Origin: Haloactinopolyspora alba
Lineage (GTDB): Bacteria > Actinomycetota > Actinomycetes > Jiangellales > Jiangellaceae
NCBI RefSeq assembly: GCF_003014555.1
Contig: NZ_PYGE01000003.1
Location: 258,206-322,205 of the forward strand
Reading direction: 5' to 3'
DNA length: 64,000 nt
Under the pieces are notes generated by a model. The model was not told where the DNA came from and did no database searches. It saw only the letters and a list, made by a program, of their open reading frames with translations. Below, one piece after another: positions 40,929-48,561 of this stretch; within the stretch, counting starts at the first letter, position 1; each line of letters starts with the position of its first letter. Made by a program: the position numbers and the translations under genes.

Positions 40929-41031
40929 GGCCGCTACGACCTCCTGTCGATGGGTCCGCAACGTGGCTAGCGTGCCACCTCCGCGCGCCGGGCCGGCGGA
41001 CGGGGTTTTCGCGGTGTGCGAATGCTCCGTA

Positions 41032-41049
41032 GGTTACCGGCCGGTAACC
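41032..41049. promoter_or_regulatory. 18-bp perfect palindrome upstream of etfBA
   Basis: GGTTACCGGCCGGTAACC is its own complement. It lies in the 226-bp region between divergent etfB and a glycosyltransferase gene. Its form (TTACCGGCCGGTAA core) is like operators of TetR-type regulators of fatty-acid metabolism, which would suit etfBA. The regulator is not in the adjacent genes. Confidence 0.55.
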
Positions 41050-41154
41050 GGTCGCACCAAGCGGCGCCGGCGTGCAACGCGTCACAGTCCGCACTCCGCG
41101 CGGATGCCCGCGAAACCCTACGGTACGGCGACCCGGCTGTGAGACCATCACGCG

Positions 41155-42447
41155 ATGCGGATCCTCGTCGTCTCGTGGGAGTACCCCCCGGTCATCTACG
41201 GCGGGCTGGGGCGGCACGTGCAACGCCTCACCGAAGGTCTCGTCAGCGACGGACACGACGTCAGTGTCGTCACCCAGACCCACCCGGACGCCCCGGACGA
41301 AGAGGACGTGCACGGGGTCCGGGTGCTGCGCGTCCGCCCGGACCCGCCTGCCGGCCCGGAACGGCCCACGGACCTCGTGCCGTGGGTCCTCGCGCTCAAC
41401 ACCAGCCTCATCCGCGCCGCACACCACCTGACCCGCGAGTGGCTGCCCGACGTGGTGCACGCACACGACTGGGTCGACGCCCACGCCGGCATCAACCTCG
41501 CCCGCGCCCTCGACCGTCCGCTCGTGGCCACCGTGCACGCCACCGAAGCCGGGCTTTGGGACGGCTGGCTGTCGACGCCGCTGTCGCGCGCCCGGCACGA
41601 CATCGAGGCATGGATGGTCGCCGAGGCCGGCCGGACCATCGTCTGCTCCGAGGCGATGCGCGTCGAGGCCTCCGCCGCGTTCGACGTCCCGCCCGACGAC
41701 CTGACGGTCATCCTCAACGCCGTGGACCAGCCGGCGTGGAGCACCCCGCCGCGGGCACGCGAGCAGATGCGCGAACGGTTCGGCATCCCGCCGACGACAC
41801 CGATGCTGGTCTTCGGCGGCCGGCTCGAGTGGGAGAAGGGCGCCGACATCTGCATCGAGGCGCTGGCCCAGGTGCGTCAGCGCCACCACGACGCACGGCT
41901 CGTCCTCGCGGGCGCGGGCAGCCAGGAGGTGGAGCTGCGCCGGCTGGCCCAGCGGCTGCAGATCGACCACGTCGTGCAGTTCGCCGGGCGCCTCGACCAG
42001 TCCGACCTGGCGGCGTTGTTCGGGACGGCCGACGTCGCCCTCGTCCCCAGCTCGTACGAGCCGTTCGGCATCGTCGCGCTGGAGGCCGGCGCCGCCGGCA
42101 CACCGGTGATCGCCGGCGACAGCGGTGGGCTGCGCGAAGTCGTCGAGCACGACGTCACCGGCCTGCTGGTCCCGCCGCGCGACACGATGGATCTCGCCGC
42201 CGCGGTGCTGCGCGTGCTGGACGAGCCCGGGCTCTCCGACCGCCTGGTCCAGGCCGCGCACCAGCGCACCGCGAAGGATTTCGTGTGGTCCGTGGTGGCG
42301 CGGGAAACCGAGAAGGTCTACGCCTCCGCCATCACCGAGCCGCGACCGCCACGGCCCCGGCCCGCTCCCGCCGTCGACGGCAACGTGCTGGCCGACCGGC
42401 CGGAGTCAGTCCGGCAGGCGTGGCGGCGTGCCCGCGGCGACCTCTGA
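41155..42447 (+). CDS. Family 4 glycosyltransferase
   Basis: A 430-residue GT-B enzyme. The N-terminal domain starts MRILVVSWEYPPVIYGGLGRH (acceptor loop) and has VVHAHDWVD. The C-terminal donor domain has FGGRLEWEKGADICIEAL and the nucleotide-sugar E-x7-E motif in SSYEPFGIVALEAGAAGTP. It probably transfers a glucose-type sugar from a nucleotide donor in the cytoplasm. Glycogen or maltosyl synthesis is possible given glgX 12 kb away, but this is not shown. Its 3' end overlaps the HTTM-1 gene by 42 bp. Confidence 0.9.
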   Translation: MRILVVSWEYPPVIYGGLGRHVQRLTEGLVSDGHDVSVVTQTHPDAPDEEDVHGVRVLRVRPDPPAGPERPTDLVPWVLALNTSLIRAAHHLTREWLPDVVHAHDWVDAHAGINLARALDRPLVATVHATEAGLWDGWLSTPLSRARHDIEAWMVAEAGRTIVCSEAMRVEASAAFDVPPDDLTVILNAVDQPAWSTPPRAREQMRERFGIPPTTPMLVFGGRLEWEKGADICIEALAQVRQRHHDARLVLAGAGSQEVELRRLAQRLQIDHVVQFAGRLDQSDLAALFGTADVALVPSSYEPFGIVALEAGAAGTPVIAGDSGGLREVVEHDVTGLLVPPRDTMDLAAAVLRVLDEPGLSDRLVQAAHQRTAKDFVWSVVARETEKVYASAITEPRPPRPRPAPAVDGNVLADRPESVRQAWRRARGDL

Positions 42448-43551
42448 GCCGTCCGCCGGGCGTTCGCGCCGGCTCGGCGCCGTCGGCACCGGCTCGCCGG
42501 GCGCCCCGCTGTCCGTGCCGTCCCCGGCCGTCGCGTCTCCGTCCCCGGCCGTCGCGTCTCCGTCCCCGGCCGTGGCGTCCCCTTCGCCGCGCCGGGACCG
42601 CCGGAGCCACCGCGCGAGCGCCCGGTACGTCACGTCACGGACGAAGACGGCGTCAGCGGCGATCATCGCCAGCGAGAACCACGGCAGCGCCATCGTCACC
42701 GCGATGCCCACGTGCATCGAGAAGATCAGCAGCAGCGCGACCACCCGGGTGCCGCGGCGCATGAGCAGCAGCGGGAACAGCACCTGCACGAACACCGTCA
42801 CGTAGCTGCCGGCGGTGACGAACAGTCCGCTCGCGTAGACGATCTCGTTCAGCGCGGGCCACGAGACGTACTGGTCGATCTGCAGCGGGTAGTAGAGCCC
42901 GACCCCCTCCTGCCACATGTCGCCCTGGACCTTCGACAGCCCGGACGTCATGTAGACGATGAAGATCTGGGCGGACACCGCCAGCAGCGCGACGTTGTGG
43001 AACAGCACCCCCGTCCACGACGGCAGCGGCACCAGCGGCCGGTAGTCCTCTCGGGCGCGGCGGCGCGCGTCGAGTGACCAGTGCCTCGCGGTGTCGGCGA
43101 AGCACAGGAACAGCAGCATGATGCGGACCAGGTTGTCGCCGGCATCGTCGGCGATCGGGTTCAGCCGCATCAGCGAGGCGACGGCGATCATCAGCAGCGG
43201 CGTCACGACCCTGGTCCGCCAACCCAGCATGAACGCCACAGCCAGCGCCATGAGCAGCAGATACTTCAGCGTGAACACGGCCGCCGGGTCACCGGCGCCG
43301 AACACCCAGGTGAACGGGAACCCGTAGTCGTCGACGGTCAGCCACGGCGAGAGCCAGCGTGCGCCGGGGCCCCACACGTAGTGCCGGTCGGCGAAGTTCA
43401 CCGTCAACGTGCCGAGGATCATGACGCCGAACAGGATCCGCATGACGGCGAGCCCGTACGTCGCCTTCTTGCCGTCGAAGAGCCACCGCTCACCGGAGTC
43501 GAGGACGCGGCCCATTCCGGCGGTGATCTCCCGCCACGCTTCGCCGATCAT
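42406..43551 (-). CDS. HTTM-domain (gamma-carboxylase-like) membrane protein 1
   Basis: A 381-residue multi-pass membrane protein of the HTTM family, related to vitamin-K-dependent gamma-glutamyl carboxylase. Landmarks: SGERWLFDGKKATYGLA, DRHYVWGP, LGWRTRVVTPLLM, and YMTSGLSKVQGDMW. The Lys in SGLSKVQ (residue 207) lines up by eye with the catalytic Lys218 segment of human GGCX (GVKKLDADW). The tail after the last helix carries three 7-residue repeats (GDATAGD). Its ATG overlaps the stop of DUF5819-1 (ATGA). True carboxylase activity is not shown. Confidence 0.85.
   Translation of the reverse strand: MIGEAWREITAGMGRVLDSGERWLFDGKKATYGLAVMRILFGVMILGTLTVNFADRHYVWGPGARWLSPWLTVDDYGFPFTWVFGAGDPAAVFTLKYLLLMALAVAFMLGWRTRVVTPLLMIAVASLMRLNPIADDAGDNLVRIMLLFLCFADTARHWSLDARRRAREDYRPLVPLPSWTGVLFHNVALLAVSAQIFIVYMTSGLSKVQGDMWQEGVGLYYPLQIDQYVSWPALNEIVYASGLFVTAGSYVTVFVQVLFPLLLMRRGTRVVALLLIFSMHVGIAVTMALPWFSLAMIAADAVFVRDVTYRALARWLRRSRRGEGDATAGDGDATAGDGDATAGDGTDSGAPGEPVPTAPSRRERPADGSEVAAGTPPRLPD
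42520..42582 (-). repeat. Three 21-bp tandem repeats encoding the HTTM-1 tail
   Basis: Units at 42520-42540, 42541-42561 and 42562-42582. The first two are identical and the third has two changes. They encode GDATAGD-type heptapeptides in a cytoplasmic or exposed acidic tail. The period is a multiple of three, so copy-number change would not shift the frame. Confidence 0.85.
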
Positions 43552-44375
43552 TCCTGCAGTCCTTCGACGGTGCGGGCGAACGCCGACTCGTCCTGCTCGC
43601 TGTCGACCAGGACCGGCCGCCAGCCGAACTCGCGGGTGCTGTGCGACGGGTGCTGCGGCTCCGGCTCCATGCGCTCGTCCCATCGCGGCACCGGGGTGCG
43701 CCGCAGCTCGAACTGGACGGCGACGACGTCACGCCCCCAGATCGCCTTCGCGAACTGCGTGGCGTACCCGGTCGTGACCCGGTCGGCGCGGACGACGTTG
43801 GCCACCTCCGACGACGTCTCCCCGCCCTGAGAGTCGATGAGATCGCCGGCGAGCGGGCGCCAGTCGGCCATGTCCCGGTAGTCGTCGGCCACGATCTCCT
43901 GCTGCTCGTCGGTCAGGTCGTACCAGGCCGAGCTGAGCCGCCGGTGCAGGTTGGACGAGAGGCGGCTCGCCCGCGACGGCGCGGGGTTGTGATGGACGAG
44001 ACTCCACTCCAACTGGGTGGGGTTGCGCCATTCGGTGACCTCGACGTCGCCGGTCTGCGGATCACGCACCTGCGCCCGCACCAGCAGCTCGTCCTCGGCG
44101 TTGATCGGGTTGGGCGCGAACAGGCTCCAGTTCTGCACGAAGAACGGCCGCATGTAGCCGTTGACCTCGGCGGCGACCGACTCACTGACCGGGCTGGACG
44201 GCGCGTTCCACAGGAACGTGGCCGCGAAGTGGATCCCCACGAGACCGACGAGGAAGAACGCGAGCCCCTTTGCGACAGGCGGGGGCTCAGCCGCGCGCCG
44301 GCCACCGTCCGCGGCGTGCGGACCTGCGGCGTCCTCGCGGCGCACCGGCTTGCCCGGCGAGTTCTCCTCCGACAC
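43548..44375 (-). CDS. DUF5819-family protein 1 (partner of HTTM-1)
   Basis: A 275-residue protein with a disordered basic N-terminus (~35 residues), one hydrophobic segment (GLAFFLVGLVGIHFAATFLW), then a soluble domain on the outer face: FFVQNWSLFAPNPINAEDELLVRAQVRD and YATQFAKAIWGRDVVAVQFELRRTPVP. The motif (Q)(N/D)W(S/N)LFAP-P is shared with the second copy. DUF5819 proteins are known as neighbours of HTTM proteins; function is unknown. Coupled to HTTM-1 by ATGA and separated from HTTM-2 by 11 bp. Confidence 0.85.
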   Translation of the reverse strand: MSEENSPGKPVRREDAAGPHAADGGRRAAEPPPVAKGLAFFLVGLVGIHFAATFLWNAPSSPVSESVAAEVNGYMRPFFVQNWSLFAPNPINAEDELLVRAQVRDPQTGDVEVTEWRNPTQLEWSLVHHNPAPSRASRLSSNLHRRLSSAWYDLTDEQQEIVADDYRDMADWRPLAGDLIDSQGGETSSEVANVVRADRVTTGYATQFAKAIWGRDVVAVQFELRRTPVPRWDERMEPEPQHPSHSTREFGWRPVLVDSEQDESAFARTVEGLQE

Positions 44376-44386
44376 GGGAGGCCAGG

Positions 44387-45529
44387 CTAGTAGATGAGCT
44401 CACCGGCCGGTTGCCGACGTTCCGGTCCCGGACCGGCGGGTTCGGTCGGGTGCGCGTCGAGCGAGTCGTCCGCCGGTTCGCCGCTGTCCGGTGGCTCGTC
44501 CGGCGCCGGGCGCCGGCGCCGTCTGCGCTGCCAGGCACCGCGGACCTGCTGCGCCACCGCGCGGTAGGTGCTGTCGCGCACGAACACCTGATCGCCGGCC
44601 ATGATGAACAGCGAGAAGAACGGCAGCCCCATGATCACCGCGATGCCCGCGTGCATCCCCAGGACGCCGACGAGGCCGAACACCCGGGTGGTGCGCCGCA
44701 TCAGCAGCAGCGGGAAGAACAGCTGGATGAACACCGAGAAGTACGACACCGCCAGCACGCCGAAGGCGTTGGCCGACAACAGGTCGTTGAGGAACGGCCA
44801 CGGCCGGTAGTGGCTCACCTGCAACGGGTAGAAGACCGCGGTGCCGTCCTGCCAGTACTCGCCCTGGATCTTGTACATGGCCGAGGCGACGTAGATGATG
44901 CAGACCTGTCCGGCCACGGCGAGCACGGACAGGTTGTGCAGCAGGGTCGCCAGCAGGCTCGCGTTCCGCCGCACCCGCGCCGGCGGCGTCGGCAACGTGG
45001 CCAGCAACCGGCCCGCCGTGCCACGTGCCGCGCGGGCGCGGCGCCGCGCGTCCAGCGACCATCGTCCGGAAATGTCGGCGAAGCACAGGTAGATCAGCAG
45101 GATCCGGAAGATGTTGTCGCTCTGGTCGCCGTAGAGCGGGTTGGACTCGATCAGGCTGACCCAGCAGACGAGCAACAGCGGCGCGACGACCCGGGTCCGC
45201 CACCCGAGCGTCAGCGCAATCGCCAGCGCCAGCACGACCAGCAGCTTCACGGTGAGCTCTGTCGGCGCGCTGCCGCCCGCGAACAGCGTGAACGGCCAGT
45301 CGAACCCGCCGTTGCGCTCCAGCGGCGACATCCACTGGGATGCGTCACCCCAGAGGTAGTGCCGGTTGCTCCAGTTCGCCAGCAGGAACCAGACGGCGCC
45401 GAGCCCGAAGATGATCCGGACGACCGCGACACCGTAGCTGGCTCGCCTCGCGTCCAGAAGCCACCGTTCACCGAACTCGATCCGGCCGCCGATGTGGTCC
45501 AGCGCGGCGTCGTACGCCCTTCTGATCAC
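44387..45529 (-). CDS. HTTM-domain (gamma-carboxylase-like) membrane protein 2
   Basis: A 380-residue paralogue of HTTM-1 with the same landmarks: FGERWLLDARRASYGVA, NRHYLWGD, LGWRTRVVAPLLL and YVASAMYKIQGEYW (Lys220 equivalent to HTTM-1 Lys207). The GTG start overlaps the stop of DUF5819-2 (GTGA). The tail is Arg/Pro/acidic (RRRRRRPAPDEPPDSGEP) and lacks the heptad repeats of HTTM-1. The two HTTM/DUF5819 pairs form a four-gene run made by tandem duplication and clear divergence. Confidence 0.85.
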   Translation of the reverse strand: MIRRAYDAALDHIGGRIEFGERWLLDARRASYGVAVVRIIFGLGAVWFLLANWSNRHYLWGDASQWMSPLERNGGFDWPFTLFAGGSAPTELTVKLLVVLALAIALTLGWRTRVVAPLLLVCWVSLIESNPLYGDQSDNIFRILLIYLCFADISGRWSLDARRRARAARGTAGRLLATLPTPPARVRRNASLLATLLHNLSVLAVAGQVCIIYVASAMYKIQGEYWQDGTAVFYPLQVSHYRPWPFLNDLLSANAFGVLAVSYFSVFIQLFFPLLLMRRTTRVFGLVGVLGMHAGIAVIMGLPFFSLFIMAGDQVFVRDSTYRAVAQQVRGAWQRRRRRRPAPDEPPDSGEPADDSLDAHPTEPAGPGPERRQPAGELIY

Positions 45530-46275
45530 GACCCGAACCTCTCGATCGCGTCCGTGAACGCGCCCTCGTCCTGCGCGTCGTAGCGGTAGAGCGGCCGCCG
45601 GCCGAACTGCCGCTCGGTCACCTCGGGTTCGTCGCCGCGATCGTCGAACCGGGGCGCCCGGGTCACGCGGATCTTGAACTCGACGTAGGCGAAGTCTTGG
45701 TCCCTGCCCCACCGGGCCCATACGAACTGCGTCGCGTAGGCGGCCATCGCCCGGTCCAGCCGCAGCACGTACGAGATCCGCTCGTCCGAACTGTGCTCGT
45801 CCAGGGCGACCATCCGCGCTTCCATCCGGTCCCAGGCGTCGGTGTGGTAGTCACCCGAGAGCACGGACCGTTCCGCCGGCGTGACCTCGCGGTACTGCTC
45901 GCGCATGTGGCCGGCGAGGCGACGGGTGACGATGCCGGCGCGCGACGGCGCGAGGCTGTGCAGGACGTTGCCGTCCACCTCGGTCTCGGTCGCGCTGACC
46001 CAGTCGGTGGAACGCTCGTCGTCGTACCATCCGCGGACCAGCAGGTCGTACTCGACGCTGATGGGCGTCGGAGCGAACAGGTTCCAGTCCTGCTGGAACA
46101 TCGGGTACATGTACGACGTCAACGACTCGCCGAGGCTCTGCTTGGCCGCGTTGGCCGGGCCGACGTAGACGGCGGTGGCGAACAGGTGCGCGCAGAGCAA
46201 CGCGCCCAGCATCCCCGCGACGACCTTGATCCAGATGGGCCGGTTGCCCGGCGTCTCTTCGGTTCGCTTGCTCAC
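45526..46275 (-). CDS. DUF5819-family protein 2 (partner of HTTM-2)
   Basis: A 249-residue paralogue of DUF5819-1: one hydrophobic segment near the N-terminus (IKVVAGMLGALLCAHLFATAV), then MFQQDWNLFAPTPISVEYDLLVRG and YATQFVWARWGRDQDFAYVEFKIRVTRAPRF. First gene of the four-gene run. It starts 116 bp after the stop of an LPDTG surface-protein gene on the same strand, with a strong hairpin between them. Confidence 0.85.
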   Translation of the reverse strand: MSKRTEETPGNRPIWIKVVAGMLGALLCAHLFATAVYVGPANAAKQSLGESLTSYMYPMFQQDWNLFAPTPISVEYDLLVRGWYDDERSTDWVSATETEVDGNVLHSLAPSRAGIVTRRLAGHMREQYREVTPAERSVLSGDYHTDAWDRMEARMVALDEHSSDERISYVLRLDRAMAAYATQFVWARWGRDQDFAYVEFKIRVTRAPRFDDRGDEPEVTERQFGRRPLYRYDAQDEGAFTDAIERFGS

Positions 46276-46319
46276 GTGCCGCCCCTCACGGGTACCGAGT
46301 CAGGCGTGGACGTACCGAG

Positions 46320-46360
46320 ACCGGCGGGCCCACCGTCACGCACGTGGTGGGCCCGCCGGT
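46320..46360 (-). terminator. Strong hairpin downstream of surface protein 1
   Basis: Perfect 15-bp arms, ACCGGCGGGCCCACC (46320-46334) and its complement (46346-46360), around an 11-base loop. It starts 31 bases after the stop of the choice-of-anchor-like gene. There is no T-run, as is common in high-GC actinobacteria. It could partly separate the surface-protein transcript from the DUF5819/HTTM run. Confidence 0.75.
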
Positions 46361-46391
46361 TCATCGTGTCAACGACAGTGCGACCGGCGCC

Positions 46392-47996
46392 TCAGGCCTC
46401 GGTCACACCGCGCTTGCGGGACACGGCGTACGCCGCGAGCCCGCCGGCGAGCATCAGGCCCAGGCCGATGATGAGCAGCTGGCTGGAGCCGGCACCGGTG
46501 TCGGGCAGCTCGTCGCCGCCGTTCTCGGCGCCGCCGGCGTCAGCCTCACCGTCGGTCTCGGTGCCGTCGACCTCAGTGCCGTCGACCTCGGTCCCGTCGA
46601 CCTCAGTGCCGTCGACCTCGGTCCCGTCGACCTCAGTGCCGTCCACCTCGGTCCCGTCGACCTCGGTCCCGTCGACCTCAGTGCCGTCCACCTCAGTGCC
46701 GTCCACCTCAGTGCCGTCCACCTCAGTGCCGTCCACCTCAGTGCCGTCCACCTCAGTGCCGTCGACCTCAGTGCCGTCGACCTCAGTGCCGTCGACCTCC
46801 GTGCCGTCGACCTCAGTGCCGTCGACCTCAGTGCCGTCCACCTCGGTCTCCTGACCGGGGTCGGCGAGCGTGTTCGGGCCGACCGTCGACTCGGCGAGAG
46901 TCAGCGAGACGCCACCCTGAACGTCGGGCAGCAGCGTCGCCTGCAGAGCGGCCACGCTGTACTCCTCCGACATGGTGTCCCGGGTCTCGATCGCGGACTG
47001 TCCGTCCGACGGGGCCGGCTGGTCCGGCTGCACGTTCACCTTGACCGACACGAGGCCGGACAGCGCCTCCGACAGGCCGTCGGTCAGGTTCTCGACGCCG
47101 AGGCTGCCGAGCAGGTCGCCCAGCGCACCGCCGAGCTCGTCGCCGAGCAGGCCGGACAGGATGCTGTCGATCGCGTCGAACAGCGCCGGCCCGATCAGCT
47201 CGGTGTTCGGGGGGAGCGTGTTGAGCCCCTCGAACACCTTGTCGAGGTCGATCGTGATGGTGCCGTTCTCGAGGTCGACGTCGACGCCCTGCGCCTTTGC
47301 CTCCTCCAGCTCCGGCACGGTCGGGCCGTTGGCGCCCAGCCCGAGCGGCCCGCCGGTCTGGCCGCCGAGCAGCGGCACCGTGATCACCAGCTTGCCACCG
47401 GCGATCTCGTAGTCCCGCTGGACTTCGAACGCGTCGCTGTCGTTCGGCTGCAGATGCGCCTCGGACGAGATCGCGCCCAGCTCCAGCTGGACATCGGCGA
47501 TGAGGTCAGTGAACTCCTCACCCAGCAGATCGGTCAGGTTGAACGTCGCATTGGCCGGGAAGCCCGCGTCGACGCCGGTACCGATGGCTCCGTTGTCGGC
47601 GACGGCGCCGGTCGCGGCATGCGACGTGGCGCCGTCCTCGGCGGTGGCCCACTGGTTGGCCGCCCCGAGTTCGAGGATGTCGCTCAACGGCAGCTGGACG
47701 CCACCGGGAACGTTGACGTTGATCGCGTCGAGCACGGTCACGTCGAAGGGATTTGCGTCAGTGACCGGCTCCGGGTCGCCGAGGTTCTCGACCTCGACGC
47801 CCGCGACCTCGACGATCTCGTCCAGGTCCTGACCCAGGACCTGGCCGTCGAGGAACCGCGCAGCAGCGCGAGATTCATCGCCCTCGGCCGCTGCGGCGGG
47901 TGCAAGCCACGCACCCATCGCGAATACCGGGGCAAAACCAGCGACGAGCAGCGTTTTCGCAGCTCGGCGCCGGTGAACAACAGGTGTTGCAGGCAT
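46392..47996 (-). CDS. LPDTG wall-anchored surface protein with VDGTE repeats (choice-of-anchor-G-like)
   Basis: A 534-residue exported protein. A Sec signal ends near AAAAEGDESRA; the body (ARFLDGQVLGQDLD ... INVNVPGGVQLPLSDIL) resembles choice-of-anchor G proteins. Residues ~384-480 are 19 copies of VDGTE, an acidic stalk. The end is ELPDTGAGSSQLL, a helix and SRKRG, a sortase signal. I chose the ATG at 47996 because AGGAGA lies just upstream. Sortase would fix it to the cell wall. The next gene upstream, at 48562-50400, is a paralogue. Confidence 0.85.
   Translation of the reverse strand: MPATPVVHRRRAAKTLLVAGFAPVFAMGAWLAPAAAAEGDESRAAARFLDGQVLGQDLDEIVEVAGVEVENLGDPEPVTDANPFDVTVLDAINVNVPGGVQLPLSDILELGAANQWATAEDGATSHAATGAVADNGAIGTGVDAGFPANATFNLTDLLGEEFTDLIADVQLELGAISSEAHLQPNDSDAFEVQRDYEIAGGKLVITVPLLGGQTGGPLGLGANGPTVPELEEAKAQGVDVDLENGTITIDLDKVFEGLNTLPPNTELIGPALFDAIDSILSGLLGDELGGALGDLLGSLGVENLTDGLSEALSGLVSVKVNVQPDQPAPSDGQSAIETRDTMSEEYSVAALQATLLPDVQGGVSLTLAESTVGPNTLADPGQETEVDGTEVDGTEVDGTEVDGTEVDGTEVDGTEVDGTEVDGTEVDGTEVDGTEVDGTEVDGTEVDGTEVDGTEVDGTEVDGTEVDGTEVDGTEVDGTETDGEADAGGAENGGDELPDTGAGSSQLLIIGLGLMLAGGLAAYAVSRKRGVTEA
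46561..46845 (-). repeat. 19 x 15-bp tandem repeat (VDGTE)n
   Basis: Nineteen in-frame 15-bp units, GT(G/C)CCGTC(G/C)ACCTC(A/G/C) on the plus strand, many exact copies in runs (for example units 9-13). The order of variants shows block duplication by slippage. Each unit codes for Val-Asp-Gly-Thr-Glu. Confidence 0.97.
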
Positions 47997-48026
47997 GCCT
48001 TCTCCTCTTGGCATTTTGGCGGGCTC

Positions 48027-48061
48027 CTCCGTGGCCGTCAGATACGCCCTGGCCCACGGAG
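48027..48061 (-). promoter_or_regulatory. Leader inverted repeat upstream of surface protein 1
   Basis: CTCCGTGG (48027-48034) pairs with CCACGGAG (48054-48061), with GGCC extending the stem across a one-base bulge. It lies 31 bases before the start codon and may form an mRNA leader hairpin or an operator. The rest of the 48015-48494 stretch is less GC-rich than its surroundings and shows no ORF with coding character. Confidence 0.4.
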
Positions 48062-48494
48062 CGTGATCATGAACCTACAACCACCCCGGGAACGTGTCTC
48101 GTTCTTGGCGATATTCGGCCCCGAGGCCGTTGACCACCCAATCGGCACGCCCCGTTCGCAAAGTCGCACAACAGACATCTATGACATACCTCGCGAAGTG
48201 GTACAAAAATCGGACAAACCGACCTGTCGGACCTAAAGAGCAGACCGTCAGGAACGCCGACAAATCCATGCGGATCAATCGGACATTCCGTACAGGAACC
48301 CGAGCGAAGAAGGCACCAATGGTCTAAACCCAGCCGTAGGTTCTCTTAATCGAATCGTTATCTCAATTGAGAGCCCCGGTGGCGCCGTCACTCGCGCGAC
48401 ATTGGAACCTTCGTCGCAGCTCAGCGTCCGTGTAGGCGAGGCCGGCGTAGGCCGTTCGGGCGATGTCAGCCCAGCCGGCGTTCGTGCAACAGCC

Positions 48495-48530
48495 ACGGGT
48501 CCGTATCCGGCCGCCCGGACACGGACCCGT
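48495..48530 (-). terminator. Strong hairpin downstream of surface protein 2
   Basis: ACGGGTCCGT (48495-48504) pairs with ACGGACCCGT (48521-48530); TCCGG/CCGGA continues the stem after one mismatch, leaving a 4-base loop. It starts 31 bases after the stop of the surface-protein gene. No T-run. Probable terminator. Confidence 0.75.
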
Positions 48531-48561
48531 CGGCTGCGGTCACCTCAGCGACGACATCGCA

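Noticed and set aside
46561-46845. CRISPR-like array
   Set aside because: The 15-bp units are contiguous with no spacers and encode an in-frame peptide.
46344-48236. 630-codon plus-strand frame through the surface-protein gene
   Set aside because: It is an antisense shadow created by the 15-bp repeat and high GC; the minus-strand frame has a signal peptide and an LPDTG signal.
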